The notes: generated from the sequence alone by a model not told the origin. 64,000 nt of DNA from Rhyacichthys aspro (GCA_036850595.1 CM072166.1:15580758-15644757); one strand, 5' to 3'; counted from the stretch's first letter, positions 9,171 to 22,613 are shown. Translations and numbers: made by a program.

Positions 9171-12100
9171 TGAAACTGAGATTCTTTAAGGATGGGTGAT
9201 TCTAATAGATGCAGTATTGTGAGCAAATGGCATTGCGTTTTCAATTTCTTTTTCTTATATCACTGTATTTGAGACCTTTAGAAAAATTTTTTTTTCTGCA
9301 TTTATTATTATTCCAGAGAAACATACAACTTTCAGCTGTTCAGATGTTTGTTTTTTTTTGTAAATCTGGGTTTGTCAGTCCCAAAGAACACAAGGCCATT
9401 CCAAAACAGTCCATTTCAAAGTTTCTACCACCATCACCATCGACACATTCAAAGACGTTGCACTCACTCTGTATTCTCCTCTTCACTGTGTTCCCCATCG
9501 CACTCTCCCAGATATCCCAGCTCATTTCCATGTCTGTAAATGTCACATCTTTAAAAGGTCTGACAAATAGACTTTATTAGCAACAGGGACACACAAGTCC
9601 CCGGTAACTCCTTAGGGACCACTTGTGATCGTTGATAGTAATGTCCAAGTCAGAGTTCTCACATATTTTCCTGACTGACCTCACACTGAGAATCTCACAT
9701 TGTTGGCAGACATATATGTTTTGTTTGGGTGATGCAATATCCAAGGTAAAAGATAAGTAGTGCATATCATTTGAGAAAAGACCAAGAGAACTGATATTTA
9801 ACCATAATTTGTACACACACAATATTCCCAGGTCTGCTAGGGACAAAGTTTTGTCACTATAATGTATAGGCAAGGCTCTGCTCAGGTGCATACTCCTAAT
9901 ACACTGCAGTTTTACTCACAACTACGCATGCGCTAGAAAAACAAAAATGGACGCTGATAGAGGACATACTTTCTACAGAGGTCAGTACAGTCTTTACATT
10001 TCCTACTTTTAAAGTTTTTTATTAAGTGAATCTGCATTAGTCGTTCACTTCTGACATAAGTTAGGTGACTACTTGCTTTGATGGGAAGGGGGTTCTTTGT
10101 CTAAATGTGAATCTACAATGGTTTTATAGATGTCAAGATCTCTAAGGAGACTGGGTAGTGGAAATGTGATGGGGTTTTTTTTGAGTAGCGAAAAAGCAGC
10201 AAATGCAAAGGCAGCAGAAACGCAAAGGGATGCTAGGTTACCACAGAAGCATCTTTATAATCTTTCCTGTTAAACGAATGGACAGGAGATTGTGATGGAG
10301 AATTCTATACATTTTGGAAAAGAACATAGAGTGTGGATGACTTTTGGATCGCTTTGGGCGTCCATTAGCCGTTAGCAAACTAGCTAACATACCTAAGTGC
10401 ACACAAATGTACTGTGAATTAACGCATAGGACCTCAGCTCCAAGTGTATTAAACGAAAAGGTAGAACAGTGGACTTGTGTATCTAGCCAACATTTTAGAT
10501 ATTGCATAACTATAGGATGTAAACCACTGCTTTATTGATGTATAGAAGTCAAACCAGGCGCTTTTGGGATTGAACTGGTTTGCCTTTAAATGGACACCGA
10601 CAGAGTCTCTGTACTTTCCCCAAGTCAACTTTTCTGTTGCCGTCTGATGTGGATCTCTGAAGTTCAGTGACCAGATGAAAGAAGACGTTTTTTTTATGTG
10701 TGTGCATCCCCCGGGGAATGTTCAAATCATTTTTAGATGTTCTCTGTCCTGGCCTTTAATGTGTATCTTCTGCCGTTTTAGGAAAAGGTCAGTGCTTCAG
10801 TAATGCATTGTAACCGAGATCGATCTGTCGGCTTGTCCTCGGCGTTTTGCTCCACCTGGCTCGATGTCTGCGCCGATGCCGTTGGTCCTCGGCGTCTTCG
10901 GATAGATTTTGAACTTTTTGTCACATCTCAGCTCTGTTGTCATTTCTCCGGCTGCGGTCGCACCATGAATCCTGCAGTAGTCTCTCTTTTTCCTGCTGCT
11001 ATAAATACACCTCCAGCTGAGCTCTGATGCACTCACACTCTGCAGTAAGGGTCTACAACTGGAAGTGCAAGACATGTGCTACGTAAACACATCTTTAGTG
11101 ATGGTGTAGTCTTATTTTTGTCCTGGATTCTGTTTAGACTGTGTGTATGCTATGGCATGCTTTTCTTCTAAAATGTATTTCTTGAGGTGACGCTTTTAAT
11201 CATTTTTCAGAACAAGAAAGCAAATAGGCATTTATATTGTATGTTATTTTTTTCCCTACGGAACAATCATATTATACACATTTCTGGAAACATTAGACAT
11301 TTTGGAAAAAGGTTTACAAACATAAACTCTTGTACAGGACTCCTGTATGTGTCTGCTGTCTGGAGTTTGGACTCAGTGCCAAGTTGGAGGAGGGGAGTTC
11401 GGGAAGGCGTCCAGCGATCTCTATCCCAAAGCAGAGGATTACACGGGCCAGAACAGCAAGGGGGGACACCTGGCCGGGCTAGGTGTTTGTCATCACTTTT
11501 AAATAGCCTTGTTAGAAAACCGCTAGGGCTCGAGGGATTTAACCAAAACACACTACTGATTTGTTTTTCCCCCTTCTCAAAAACAAGGCTTTTTGCGCTC
11601 ATTCCTCCGATGCGTCTGTCAAAGAAGTGAGCACTTACTTAATCAGCAGAAAATGTCTCCCTCCTGACATACCCTCCCCTACTCAGACCCTCTTTCTTTC
11701 TTTTAAAAAGTTGGCCTCAGATTGAAAAGGGGTAAGTGTGCCATCTCTGACAGCCTTTTAAATCCTGTTTTTGAAGGAAAAACAAAAAAGGAAAGTAAAA
11801 TGAAAAAAAAAAAAAAAATCTGTTGGAGAGCCGAGTGGGATTTCAGAGAGCATTTTTAAGAGGTGAAAAAGTAGGCCTGTATCCGCCAGCAACTTTACTT
11901 TCATATTGCCCCCCTCTGATCTTACCCCTTCCGCGGCCCCCATACACTTAAAGGGGGTTTCAATTTGAAGTTCTTGCAGCTTGATAGTGGTCCATAAATT
12001 CTTTTGGAACTTTAATGACGAGTCGGAGTCTTGATGGTATCTGTATATGCATGTGTAGAATAGAAAAACTATATGGCCCATTCTTGTTCTCTTTAATTCA

Positions 12101-14149
12101 GCGAGACGTCGACATGAACCCTGCTTATGCGCTGACAGATTACGTTTGATAAAGTATTCATACACTCTGCTGTGCCAAGCCTGTGTGTGATGGGACTGTG
12201 TCTAGATGAGCATGTGATGTGGCTTACATGTATTTTGCATGCAGAGCTCTTTTTGATAGGACAGTGTGTAGCATGTGCATTTGCACAGACCTATTTTGAG
12301 GGGCCACGCATAAACATATAAAAAATGCACATTGTGAATTTTGAATGAGTTTGGAGATGCAAGCTAAACATTTGTACACGCTGCTGTCTCTTAACAACTT
12401 TTGTAGTGTTTCTATATTTGATACTGACAACCATTAGCTTCTTCTAGCTATAACTTGATTTAATTGCAGACTATGGCTTATTCTTACAGCTATAGCACAT
12501 TAAAATGAGTCTTCAAATTCTTACCTGCTATTACACTTCACCTCAGACTACATAATGCTTTTTGTACAGTTCTACAGCGAGCATTCTTTGTGGTTAATAG
12601 TTACATGTACATTGACTTTTTTGTTAATTTGCTCTGCCCTGAAAAGTACCACATGCATATTTTCCTGCACTTGCCAACATCTACCCTCTGCAAACCTAAA
12701 GCAGCCAGTTGCTAATGTTACATGAAAAAGGGTAACTACCTAAAAATATAAGACATGGTTACCTGTTTCCTTTGTTATAGTGCAATAAAATAAGAAGAGT
12801 GTTTTGTTGTCGTGCCGTTGTAACATGTTACTTATAGCCTTTATTGTCTTAGGTGAGGCCAGTGAGCTAGTTATGATTACTACAAGCATAATATACCTTT
12901 AATAGTGAATCTGCACAGCGGTGTGATGCATTTAAAGCAATCTGTATCTTGTCCATGCAAATTGCTTGGCTCAGGACTGTATAATTCTCATATGATTTTA
13001 CATTGTGTAAAACGTATACAGTAGTATGCCTGTCTGAGAACTGTATCTGACCAGTGCACTTATATTGCCCTTTATAGAACAATAGACTTATAATGGACTT
13101 TTTTGGCTTGTTTGCATTTTTTATAAACTTTCCATTGCAATGTGAATGTATTATGCATTGTTAAGCTCTTACCAGATGAGCTAACTGAGAATATGAGCAT
13201 TGTAAAACATCAGTGCATTCATCCGTTTCTATGAGAGTCACATTAGATTCAAACGGCAAACGGTGAGTTAGTGTCTGCCGTGTTATAGCTCTGTGTCAGT
13301 TCTTTTAGGGAGTCTGCATGCTTTTAACTGCAGTGTATACAACTGATATGTATCATGAAGCATGGCTCTCTCTGCTTCCTAAACAGCTTTCTGACGAATA
13401 TCGCTCTCATTTGGCACAACCCTTCTTCAAGATGGAAGTACGTGGTAGAACTTACATAACTGCCAAAGTAACTCTAATGAGAACACAGCGATGGTCAAAA
13501 CATTTAGTTCTGACTGGTGTAGGCATGTGTGCGTGGGTGTACGGCTTAGTTATTGTGCTAGAAAGTCTTTGTTACATTCATATTTGAATGTTGGCTGGTA
13601 GGAATTTCTCAGTTACTTACTGAGCTGTTGGCTTTGGCAGGAGGAAATGAGCAGCATATCCACGTCCAAGCACCGGTTGCTGTCTTTATCAGTAATTGCA
13701 GTGATGTTTTGTTGTCCATATCGTAATTGTTCTTTCAGCATAATTTGTGTTGTTGCTGCCATGATTTCCAAGGCGCCAAGTATTGATGGATAACAGGACA
13801 ATCAGAAAGTGATGGCAGGGAAGTGGGAGAGAGATGTAGAAACGAAACGAGGCTGAGCTCAGACTGCAGTGAGGTGTGAGGAGACAACTCAGTATGAGGT
13901 CTGTTCTTAATGAGGGGCTTTGTTTAAGCTGTTAAACTGCAAACAGGCTAAGCACAAAGAAAACTCTGTGCTCAGCCTGCTAGTCTTTTTACTCAACTCA
14001 TAAGCAATAGACTGCAGTTAATAAATACTGGGAATGGACATTGAGCTTGACACTGAAATAAGTAGTTTTCTGTTTCTATACAAGTCTATTGCAATCAGTT
14101 TTTGCCTTCGAAACACCAGGAATTCATGGATGAAAATTGTTTGACTGAT
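9171..14149. other. cacna1g: intronic sequence without recognisable gene
   Basis: Contains overlapping open frames of 60-150 codons on both strands, none with a family signature or flanking splice sites that I trust (for example + strand 11187-11630 and - strand 11758-12165, the latter partly created by a poly-A tract). One CpG-richer patch with a TATA motif (10790-11060) is listed separately. Nothing else is supported. Confidence 0.5.
10790..11060 (+). promoter_or_regulatory. CpG-richer island with a TATA motif, possible internal promoter
   Basis: A locally CpG-rich stretch (about 10810-10970, with CTCGGCG repeated three times) is followed by CTATAAATA at 10999-11007, a full TATA-box match. 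About 30 bp further on is a CA-containing stretch, TGATGCACTCACACTC. This combination is unusual in the intron and could mark an alternative promoter or an enhancer. No downstream first exon with a donor could be assigned, so this stays weak. Confidence 0.25.
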
Positions 14150-14735
14150 TTATTCATTTATTTACATTTTTCATATGTCCTGATTATTTCCCCATTTTGG
14201 CAGTCCTAAGGGGTCTACATTAGAGCAAATGTGAAAATTAAAACTTAAGGAGCTTCTCAGGGCAATACTAAATTTGTATTATTTATTTATGTATGTATTT
14301 ATGTATTTATTTATGTATTTATTTATTTATTTATTTATTTATCTTTCTTTCTTTCTTTCTTTATGTATTTATTTATGTATTTATTTTTCTTTCTTTCTTT
14401 CTTTCTTTCTTTCTTTATTTAACCCTAAAGAGACTTATTTCACTGAATTTTGGCGTTCCTCAGGGGTCTACCCTGGAGCCAATGTGAAAGGAAAAGGTAA
14501 AAGGAAAGCTTTGATTTTAATTGTAAATGTAAATGCTATTATGATTTAATGCATTAGTTTAGGTCCTGTTAAGATTTTGGTAAATTGTTAATGTTTGGAA
14601 AAAAAAGGGTTGTGAGTTTAAAAAAAAAAAAAGTTTTATTTAACTTTTTATACTATATATTTACCTTGATGGAACTCATTTACCAGATTTTTGTTGTTCC
14701 TCAGGGGTCTACCCTAGAGACAATGTAAAAGCTTC
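14150..14735 (+). repeat. ~245-bp tandem triplication carrying an RT-like PQGS motif
   Basis: Three copies of a block meaning F-(G/V)-x-P-(Q/K)-G-S-T-L-E-x-M occur at 14196-14231, 14449-14484 and 14690-14725, spaced 253 and 241 bp. The copies share TTCCTCAGGGGTCTACCCT-like DNA followed by AATGT(G)AAA. The middle copy reads GVPQGSTLEPM, which resembles the conserved GVPQGS motif of non-LTR retrotransposon reverse transcriptases. The three copies lie in three different frames and are interrupted by a microsatellite, so they cannot encode a working enzyme. Confidence 0.5.
14277..14419 (+). repeat. compound microsatellite (ATTT/GTATTT)n and (CTTT)n
   Basis: Alternating ATTT and GTATTT units from 14277 are followed by two CTTT runs (about 14343-14361 and 14387-14415), giving roughly 140 bp of pyrimidine-rich simple repeat. 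It sits between the first and second copies of the 245-bp triplication and creates spurious Tyr/Leu/Phe-rich open frames. Confidence 0.9.
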
Positions 14736-17700
14736 TGCAGAGGCCAACTTCATGACTAAAACTAAACTTGAATTATTGTATTGTAATTCTCAAAAGGTGC
14801 AGCCAAGTTTTGCGATAAAATATATTAAAACACAGTTACATTTTGACAAATTTATGTGTTGTATAATTTGAAGTTCTGAGCACTGAAGATCATATGGCCA
14901 TTTACTGTTTTGACTTAAAAGCCTTGAAAAATCTAGCGGTTTATTCATACAGTCTGCAGAAAAGCTAAAATACTTAGCCCTCATTAACAGAAAATCCATC
15001 ATAGCCCCATGATACCGTAAGCGTGTCTGTGAACCTTCGAGTGTCTGCCGTCTGACTTTTACATCCACTCAAAGCCCGAGCGGGCCAATCTAAACACCGA
15101 GAGGAGATTGGATGTGATTACTGCGTGTTTTGGATTCACAATGGGGCTTTATGAACTGAGGCTGTAGTTTATGGCTTTTTTTTTTTCCCTGGTAAAGCCA
15201 TCACGGTGTGGGCCTGTTCTGGCAGCGTTTACAGTTCTTTCTTCTGTTTTTTTCTATGCAAGTGTGTTGGCAAGACTGTACTGGCTAACCTGATACACTC
15301 GGTGAGACTCAGACCACAGGGACCCGGGGGCAAACCACAAACTTCACTGTAGACTGCCAGACTGCAGCGGGAAGCACGCTTACTGTCTCCTCATGTCTTT
15401 TTGTGCATGAATATGAATATTTTCTGCTCACGTTATGAAGGATTGTCGAAGTTAAAGTGCATCTTGTGTGGGATGGTTTTAGCCTGTGTTTTCTCCTTGC
15501 ATATACTAATACTTGGCAGCGCACATCGTAACCATTTAGACACTTACATTTTGCTGTCAGATTCATTCCACATTCGTCTACCTCCATGACTTTGGTGGCC
15601 TAGTTAACAAATTAATATGAATGCTTTAAAAAAAAACCACAGGCCAGCTTCCCGACAGAGTAATGGAAGTAAAGTGAAAGGTTTCGATGACAGAAGGAAG
15701 AATGAGCACTTTTACAGATGTCGTTTGCTTATGTGCACGCTCATGATTGTTATTTTGCCCCATCTATCTTCACGCTCATAACGGGCCTGGTTTCAAATGC
15801 ACATTGAGAATGTTTATCTCAGACGGCACATTTGTCACGGGTTTTCTGACAATTATTTGTAAAGACAGAACAATTAGTGCAGATAAAGCCCAGCCAGATA
15901 ATTGGGCTGTAATTCTGAAAACATCTTGTATGAAGTTATGATAAAACAGTGGAGTGATGATGTTGTTGACACTATCAAATCAGGCTGGCTGATTGGATGA
16001 TTAGCTCCAGTGAATAATAAGTGGGTATACACTGTGCATCTAACAGACTGGTTGGTTTATAGTGATTATGTATGTTTGTTGGCCTATAGACTATAATTTT
16101 AATGGATGGTTTTAGACTAATGTGATTGTTGAACATTTATTACAGAACGTACCCATGGAAGCACATTATCATCTCCATATTTAATTCAACTGAAGTATGA
16201 CATTATATTTCAGTTCTATGTCCCAAAACAAAATACATTACCAAGTATAGTAAGTTTGCTCTTACTTTATCTGTGCCTGTGTCATGTGTTTTTAATATTT
16301 TCTCTTGGTTGTTGGCTGAGTACTAGAACTTGATTGGCTTGTTGCTGATAACACTCAGGTCATGTTATGTGATTATAAAATAAATCACAATATCATAATT
16401 TATATCTTCAGTGTTTCATTTATTCAGATTTTTTTTCAATTATTTATTCCAATTATGTAACAAAAACAACATCCATTTTGTTACTGGAAGTTTATATATT
16501 TGTTTTTTTTAACATTTCTTAGCATTAAATATTAAAAAATAAAAAACATTGAATTTATCAGGAAACTTTATTTGCTATTAGGCACCAATTTATTTTATTT
16601 TTTTTTAAATTATCATTATTTTTGATTTATCAGGGGTGCCAATTAATTTATTTTAATGACACTGACATTATGTAAGGTAGCTACACACATATATGACTTT
16701 ATCTCCCTCACAAATATATTCTCTTCCTTGTGTTTTTTGCACCGCTCACCGCCTCTCTCCCAGGGCTATTCCGTGAGATGGCTGTGAGTTTATGTAGGAC
16801 TCAGTCCAGGATTTTCCTACCAGCTTTTTCTCATTAGGAACAGTGTGGAAGCCGTGGGCCTAGCTGCACAGAGCGGCAACACCGAGAGCGAGAGAAGTCG
16901 GATGGGGGTTGGCTGCCTATACACTTTATCTTACGCAGCAGATTCCCATCAGCCACCTGAATGGACTTATCTCACACTGTAGCTCTGCTGCATCTGTCCC
17001 ACGTCACATGGACTATTTCAGCGTGTATCCTCTGTTATCTTTCTGCAGACTCCAATACTTCTGCTATCCAAATGCTTTAACTTTATTCAGCTTTTACAAT
17101 CTTGTTCTATTTATTTAGAATTAAGTGTCCAAACCCACACCCTTACTCCTAATAGAGGACGATGTCAGTGCACACTGAATATGTGTTATAACAAGCACGT
17201 CTTCTTACATTAATGAATACAATTATGATGATACATGATGACTGGGATGATGCTGGAGGTGCAATGACTGTTTATACATGGTAAGGTAGGCTAACATAAG
17301 CAATTTTAGCTGTAGTTACCGTAGTTACTTCTTACTTACTCTCACAGGACTCAAAGGTGGCCACCATTTTTTCTATTTATTAGTTTTTCTTTGACACAAA
17401 AGATACTGATTACTGATGTTTTTTTGTCAGTTTTGTGGCCTACAGAGCATGCTCACTATGACTATTGAGTACATATGCATTTCCACTCTGCTCATCTGCT
17501 GCTGCCTTCCATGGTATACTTCTAAATTTTTTGGTGATCTGACAATGGTTACAAAAATCCTCGTTAAAAACAGATAATTAAAAAAGCATTTGGGGAATTG
17601 CAGATTCTTATCCAGCAATTCCAACATAGATTAACTTGGTCTGTTTGTGGTCTAAAAAGGAAATCCATTTGTGCCTCAAAGGATTTTTTTTTCTTTCACT

Positions 17701-19339
17701 GAACCAAAGAAAGTGTCCATTGGTGGAACTGACACATAAAGTTCTCATAATAGCTCCACTGTTTTCCCCAGACACTTAGTAAGTTAGTGCAGCAGTACAG
17801 GGATGCCATGTGTGACAGAATTACCCTTTTTAGGTTGTGTTCCTAACTAGGGACTCAGGTGGCATTGACACAAACCAGACCGACCACTGGCCTTATCTAA
17901 GCTCTCTCACACACACATACTTCTCATGGGACAAACATGTAGAGTGTCAGGCCAAGTCGACCGTCAAATCAGGCCGCTGTGGAATTGCGGGTATTGTGAA
18001 TAATTTACATCTACGTGGACAAGTCCAGAAATACATCTCTCTTGTCTCGGTATCTCCATCTCAATCGCTCTCCGTCGAGCCATCAGGACAGTAATCAGCA
18101 TTTTCCTCCGGCAGGATTGAAGAGCCAGGCAAAGGAGTGCGAAAAAAAAAAAAAAAAGGAGACAGAGATGTCTTATTATAGATAACAAACGAGGGATATA
18201 AATACCTCTGGGTGGGAAGCTTATATAAGAGTCATGATCATGTCTCCTGGCCTTTCAGCCCATACGTGAGAGCCTGTCTGCATCTGTGTGCATGCGCCGT
18301 CTGTCCACAACATCTTAATCTTTCATCTATAGACCCTCGGTGATGCCCCCCTCACAATCCAAGCCCCCTATAAATCTCCTATTAATTTAAACGCACTATA
18401 TAACATTGTATTACCATTCGAGAGCAGATTGCATCATTATAATCCACTCAATTAACGCTCCTCTTCCGCAACAACACGCCTAAAGCTAAGAGCACCATTT
18501 GGCCGAGCATGTGCTGGAAGCCCTGGTTGTTCCACTTAATACTGATAGGGACAAGGCTGAGTGGAAGCTAATGAACTTGACCACCAGGGGGGACGGGAGC
18601 ATATCAATCAGGGTGTTGGTCAGTCATTAAAGAGTGCATTGTAATTAAGGAAGACGGTGGTCGCTGGCATTTTAAACGGTTCCGAATTAGGGTGATGTGG
18701 GGCTATTTTCCTTGAATGTTTGACCACAGGGGTGACCTATAGGGCTTGCGTGCAAATCGGACATGTAAGCATATGTATTCATGTGTAAATTCAGCGCTCA
18801 TAATTAGCATTGTCTTTATTTACGCTGTCTTCGTTATTCTGCTTGACTTAAGTGGCCTTTTGCTTGCGATCCTTTTTCACTCTGACACAACGATAGACTC
18901 TCACTTGCACAGGCAGTCTCTAGCGCCTCAGCGCCCGGCCCAAATCACTATGACATTTACAGTTTTGCAGCCATTAGAGCTTAGCGTCCCAAGGGTGGCC
19001 GCTCTAGAATCAGATCATAGGGCTTGGGGAAACTGCCACGCTTCTTTGGCGCCCAAAGAACAACAACTGTGAGCGGTACAAAGGGCAGGTGAAGAAGGGT
19101 AGGGTCAAGTCTCAAAGGTTCACAGCTTAGCTTATGATAGGTCAGTACAGACAAGTGAAATATGTCAGGAAATATGACAGAGTTGCAATATTAACTTTGG
19201 GTTCACACATCTGGTCTAAAATCCCTTTAATTGACATGGAAAGTGCCAATAATTTTGCACATTAACCGAAATACTTTTTTCTTTAAATGAGATTATGTGG
19301 GGCTTATGTGTACCAATGTATTACTAATGAAGAGTAAGT
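14736..19339. other. cacna1g: intronic sequence without recognisable gene
   Basis: No gene. It includes an AT-rich zone at 16380-16680 with a fragment CAGGGGTGCCAATTAATTTA (about 16631-16650) that resembles the end of some Tc1/mariner-like elements, too short to call. A more complex stretch at 15780-15935 and another at 18180-18730 stand out from the background; the latter is listed as a candidate regulatory island. Confidence 0.5.
18180..18730. promoter_or_regulatory. candidate conserved-type regulatory island with TATA motif
   Basis: A long, repeat-free, compositionally mixed stretch with TATATAAG (18222-18229) near its start, AT-core homeodomain-like motifs (CTATTAATTTAAA around 18379-18391, TAATTAAG near 18643-18650) and interspersed CpG-containing segments. 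Such texture is typical of vertebrate conserved non-coding elements, but conservation cannot be seen in one sequence. No open frame or splice signals support an exon. Confidence 0.2.
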
Positions 19340-19835
19340 GATGTCAGGAAGTCAAATTGCTTGCTCCATGAACATTAATGCTAAACAATCCTTAATGCAA
19401 AACTGCTTAGCTAGTCAGACGCTAACATCAAATCCATTAAAAGCAAATTACAGTAAATATTCATTCATTTATAGTCTACTCTTTATCATAACACTTTGAG
19501 ACATTCTCTTGACTATTCACTTTCACTCACTCGGGCAGTCTTTTTGTTTTTGGGCAGTTGGAGATGACCAGATTGATATGTTGATTTTGTAATTATGCAT
19601 TTTATTGTAGTGTGTGAAATAATATTTTATAAAGGCTTATGTTCACTGTTACAAGCCAGATTGCTTGCTCCACAAAGATATGAATGCTAAACAATCCTAA
19701 GTGCTATTCATGCAATCTGCTTAGCTGGTCGGAAGCTAGCATCCAATCCATAAAAAGGTAGTTACAACACTAAATATTCCTTCACTTTCTCACACTTTGA
19801 GGCATACTCTAACAGATAAACATTCACTCTCACAT
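19340..19835 (+). repeat. tandem duplication of ~305 bp (two copies)
   Basis: Copy one (about 19340-19535) and copy two (about 19645-19835) share an ordered series of blocks: ATTGCTTGCTCCA, AATGCTAAACAATCCT, TGCTTAGCT(A/G)GTC, GCTA(A/G)CATC(A/C)AATCCAT, TAAATATTC, ACACTTTGAG(A/G)CAT and CATTCACTCTCA-like ends. The copies are offset by about 303 bp and show many point differences and small indels. No coding content; origin by local duplication. Confidence 0.7.
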
Positions 19836-22578
19836 TTGTTTACTATGGCAACTAACGAGTCATTAATGCATGTGTTTGGATGGTGCAAGACCAGAGTGAG
19901 GAAGGAAGGAGTGCTAACCACTATCACAGTGCATCTCGTTTTAAATAAATATGAGTATAATCTATAAGTTCAGTGTTTTGGTCCCTCTGATTAGAACTAT
20001 GCCTCATTTCTCGCCAGTTTGGAGAAGATACCAAACGCTGAGATCCGTCCAAGTGTGTACAGAGTGAGTCGATGCCAGTTCAGTGCTGAGCTGAGATGTT
20101 GTTAGCTGTTAATTGAAGCCACCTGTGTGGACAGACCACAGGGCACGCAGTGGTTCTCTGTGATGTTTGCAGTGAAGCAGTTGCCAAAACTAAACTCTGT
20201 TAGCATACGTTTTTTTGAAGATGAGAGATATTAGTGTTGTTCGCTTCTTTCCGCACCTGGATGGTAAAAAAGTTTTGTTTAGCATTGGATGTCTTAATAA
20301 ACATAAATTCTTGCTTGACTTTAAGTGGCTATTTGGTGCAGGCTAACATTTGGGTGCTGATATCAAAGATGGCTTCCATTAATTTGACAGCGCCATATGT
20401 TTTGGGGGCATCTGCTTAAAATGGTATCAGGTTCTAATTTAATAACAAAGAATTACTTTCAAACTGACCAATATTTATTGAATTATTATCATTATTATTA
20501 TTTTTAGTACTTTTCCCGAAAATTAATTTTACTTAATTATATACCATTTTAATAGTTTAATAGTAATAGTAATAATCTAATAGTAGATGATTATTTAATG
20601 CCTTTTTATCTGTTGCATGTAATTCTTTGTTGTAATACTATCATTGGCCACTTAGTGGTATTAAAAATTGCAAAAGGGCAGTGCTATGTCATTCTTTTAA
20701 TATATTCTTTCATATACACTTGTGGTAGCTAGAAGACTGTTGTCATAATTCAGCCCTTAGTCTTGGCACCGCAAAGAACATTTTGTAAAACAAATCATGC
20801 CTGTCGTGAGAACAGTGTAGCATTATATTTTACTGCATATAATGCATTAAACCTGTTTTTGGAACAAAAACATGCTAAAAAAAAGTTGTATCAAGTGATA
20901 AAGCACATCTATATTTGTCGTTATTCTGTGTGTTACCAACCAATCACATGTAACAACAGCTCAATAGAATACGGCAAAGTATAATACCTGCGATACCCCG
21001 CAGACACAGATGAAAGCTGAAAACTTGGGCTTCCTTGCTTCCTCCATCACAGATATTGCACTCTGAGGCTCCCACACATTCATAAATGTGACAATATGAT
21101 TTCAGGAAGAAAAATGTGTGCGCTCCACCCGCGGACTCAGACCATCCCACAGCCGGGACCAGACTCAATCTGCTTTGTGCCCTGATTAATATTTCCTCTT
21201 AGACACCACTATATCTCCCCCCACCGCTTCTCTTTCTTCCTGTATGTGCTCATAACAAGTGTGCATACTGTTGCATTGTGTAATATCTGCTTTTTATTAG
21301 TCTTTAGATTACCATCGGCTAATGCAGCGCAGTGCAGCCTGATCTACAAGCTCGGGGGGAGGTCTCTCTGCTCTGTTGCATGTGTGTGAGCGTACGTGTT
21401 GCAATCAGCCCTGAGTTACTGCATACAGATGTAGACTGAGGGAAACCCTGTCTGCTCCCTGGAGAGGTGTGTGTGTTTGTGCGAGACACTAAGCTACAGG
21501 GTAAGCATAGACGGTTAAATAGTGGTCTGTGGGGTCAGTTTGACTTAAATTAGATTGGCTCTTATTGATTTCCATTTAAAAAAATAGCTCCGGTATCATT
21601 GTTCTGGTTTGAACACATTTTGGAGACCAATGTGCATGTGAGTCTTGCTTCATCAAAAAAAAAAGTTTTGAGACAAGCAACAATTTACTGGATAATTGAA
21701 CACTATATTAATGATTTCTCACAGAGATTTTAAAGTGATCTCTGAGCTTTATAACAGTTGAACCTGAGAAAGGCCTGTAGTGCATATAACTTCTTCTTCT
21801 TGCTTTATCAAGTCAGGCAATAACGTCAAGGTGCATCGTCAGAATCTAAGTTTATACAACATCTTTTGCACAAAACTGAAAAATCCTGTTGCAATCCACT
21901 TGGCGGGCCCTGTCCTACACGAAAACCATCAATGCAGTATTGTGATTGTGTTAGACATTAGAGATAGACACACACTCAATAACATTAGCACAGCTGAGTA
22001 AACTTATAAATGAAGGCACAAAATCAGAACTCAACAAAGACTGAATCAGGACTGAACCCAGGACACAGTTTTATTGAAGGCACAGTTATTTTAAAAGGCA
22101 AAGAGTACATTTCTGTCACATGAAATGCAATAATATTATTGCAGTACACTTTCTTGAGATATTGCGATATCGTGATCAATTGTGCAGTACTAGACTCAAA
22201 CTTTTCTTTTCATGCAAAGGTGAAACTCTTTTGTTTAAGGCTAATTGTAAACAGGGCCTGAGTGTAACTTTTTCTGCAGGACTTACTGAGTTTCCATGGG
22301 AGACCCGATTTATGGCCTGGTGTTCCCAGTGTTTGTTTGTGGTATGTGCAATCCGCTCTAAGCCTGTGTACCTGTATTTCTGCATTGTGCCATGAGCTTA
22401 TGTGTGTTTGCTGTGACTTTGTGTTTTGGTATACAGGATGAGGCGGGGAAGGGAGGGGGAGGTGACGGCGCTGGCGGTTTCGGTGTCCCTCGTTAACATG
22501 CTCTGTTCAGGATTTCCTACAAGATGTGGCTTCAAAACCAGTTCCAGACTCCGCTCTATTGCTCTTCTTTTGTCTTTT

Positions 22579-22613
22579 AAGAGAAAGAGGGAGCGGAGAG
22601 AGAGAGAGAGAGG
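22579..22613 (+). repeat. (GA)n purine-rich simple repeat
   Basis: A 35-bp run of G and A (with single C) ending in seven consecutive GA units. Simple repeat only. Confidence 0.8.

Noticed and set aside
11187..11630. 147-codon + strand open frame, the longest in the window
   Set aside because: Its peptide changes character along its length, shows no domain, and has no flanking splice or promoter signals. A minus-strand frame overlaps it. At this length chance frames are expected in 64 kb.
16631..16650. CAGGGGTGCCAATTAATTTA resembling a Tc1/mariner end (and a similar TGCCAATAATTTTG near 19248)
   Set aside because: Only about 20 bp match and no partner terminus or TA duplication could be placed.
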